Below are positions 32,412-32,829 of a DNA stretch of 32,829 bases, one piece after another. The notes beneath the pieces were generated by a model. It made no database searches, was not told the DNA's origin, and saw only the letters and a list, made by a program, of their open reading frames with translations. The stretch spans positions 1 to 32,829 of the forward strand of contig JAHLWS010000066.1 in NCBI GenBank assembly GCA_019057795.1. The letters run 5' to 3'. The position numbers and the translations under genes were made by a program. Position 1 is the stretch's first letter; each line of letters starts with the position of its first letter. The stretch comes from Promethearchaeota archaeon (GTDB lineage Archaea > Asgardarchaeota > Lokiarchaeia > Sigyniarchaeales > SOKP01).

Positions 32412-32450
32412 CACCCATAAGAATTGGGTGAAGATTTTATTTTTTTTTTA
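32412..32450 (+). terminator. Hairpin plus T-tract terminator
   Basis: CACCCA (32412-32417) pairs with TGGGTG (32425-32430) around a 7-base loop, followed by a run of T. It ends the unit of the LURP-one-like gene at 31708. Confidence 0.6.
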
Positions 32451-32559
32451 TCATTCTTAAGTTTACAAGTTAAGTATCAAAAAAAAAGTTTTTCTTAATG
32501 TAACTAACGACATTAATGAATTTAAAGACGTTGAAGAAAAAAGTAGGGGGGATGAATTC

Positions 32560-32829
32560 TTAATTTGGCAGTAGACGCCTTAAATTTAGCGTTTTGAAAA
32601 GCTTTGAAGCGCTTTTAGGAATTTTTTCAAGTTTCCAAAGAGGTTTTGCTTTTGGGCTGGTTAAAATTTTAAGAGCGTGTATTGCTCTTAGTTCGGAAAG
32701 AAGTTCGTTGTAACTCGTAGGTACCGATTTTCTCGCCAATTTCAACCTGAGTAGCGATAATAAAAGCAAGGAAATCACGCACAAGAACACATGAGCCCGG
32801 ACAGAGGAGTCTGCGTGGTGATACATCGG
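32560..32829 (-). CDS. Partial transposase, C-terminal part (IS1634/IS4-like), cut by the window edge
   Basis: The 88-residue open frame runs off the right edge, since the frame stays open upstream of its first ATG (a Pro codon lies at 32827-32829). YHHADSSVRAHVFLCVISLL followed by a leucine-rich helix and a short basic tail (SYNELLSELRAIHALKIL) matches the C-terminal end of IS4-superfamily transposases of the IS1634 kind, where R-V-x-x-H-x-F-x-C-F-x-A-L-L-L precedes the stop. The catalytic DDE residues lie outside the window. Terminal inverted repeats could not be identified. Confidence 0.6.
   Translation of the reverse strand, partial: PMYHHADSSVRAHVFLCVISLLLLSLLRLKLARKSVPTSYNELLSELRAIHALKILTSPKAKPLWKLEKIPKSASKLFKTLNLRRLLPN

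Noticed and set aside
32450..32559. Terminal inverted repeat of the transposase element
   Set aside because: The other end lies outside the window, so no pair can be aligned.
1..32829. CRISPR arrays, tRNA and rRNA genes
   Set aside because: No regularly spaced direct repeats were seen, only short simple repeats; no tRNA-like T-arm with matching acceptor ends, and no rRNA-like segment.

Overview
The window is AT-rich archaeal DNA and most resembles an Asgard archaeon, probably Lokiarchaeia-like. The evidence is indirect: archaeal TATA boxes (TTTAAATA type) about 26-28 bases before start codons with leaderless genes, a stand-alone MtrA-type corrinoid protein, RadA-paralogue and FeS uracil-DNA-glycosylase-like proteins, 23-residue leucine-rich repeats, several zinc-ribbon proteins with LURP-one-like (Tubby C-like) or PH-like domains, and a very large membrane protein with DxDxDG calcium motifs. 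No rRNA, tRNA or CRISPR array was seen, so the lineage cannot be fixed from this window.

Region 1 (1-4.6 kb) is gene-poor. It holds a coiled-coil protein, two small membrane proteins, a PIN-like protein, a winged-helix protein, a GIY-YIG-like mini-protein, and relics of decayed genes: an internal piece of a glycyl radical enzyme with an in-frame TAG, the 5' end of a MazG-like gene, and a frameshifted small ORF.

Region 2 (4.6-12.7 kb) is the highlight: three same-strand, closely spaced genes on the minus strand. The first encodes a 2025-residue STAND NTPase with an N-terminal Cap4/DUF4297-like PD-(D/E)xK nuclease and a long helical sensor-like tail, the architecture of Avs antiviral proteins. 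It is followed 15 bases later by a gamma-glutamylcyclotransferase-fold protein and then by an HNH endonuclease. This looks like an Avs-type defence operon with an accessory pair that I do not recognise from described systems.

Region 3 (12.7-20.7 kb) holds an orphan NrdD C-terminal zinc domain, a candidate structured RNA at about 14.36-14.50 kb with two mutually exclusive long stems, two unrecognised genes, a RecA/RadA-fold paralogue that has lost its Walker motifs, a zinc ribbon plus a UDG-superfamily protein, a divergent MtrA/TusA-like pair sharing one palindromic TATA box, and small lysine-rich and zinc-ribbon proteins, one of them frameshifted.

Region 4 (20.9-32.8 kb) is surface and signalling related: a secreted DNRLRE-PKD protein with a PGF-type C-terminal anchor, a 2023-residue chimeric membrane protein whose C-terminal third differs in codon use and looks like a swapped effector module, a leucine-rich-repeat protein, and a cluster of zinc-ribbon/LURP-one-like paralogues with a PH-like zinc-ribbon protein. 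The right edge cuts into a transposase gene.
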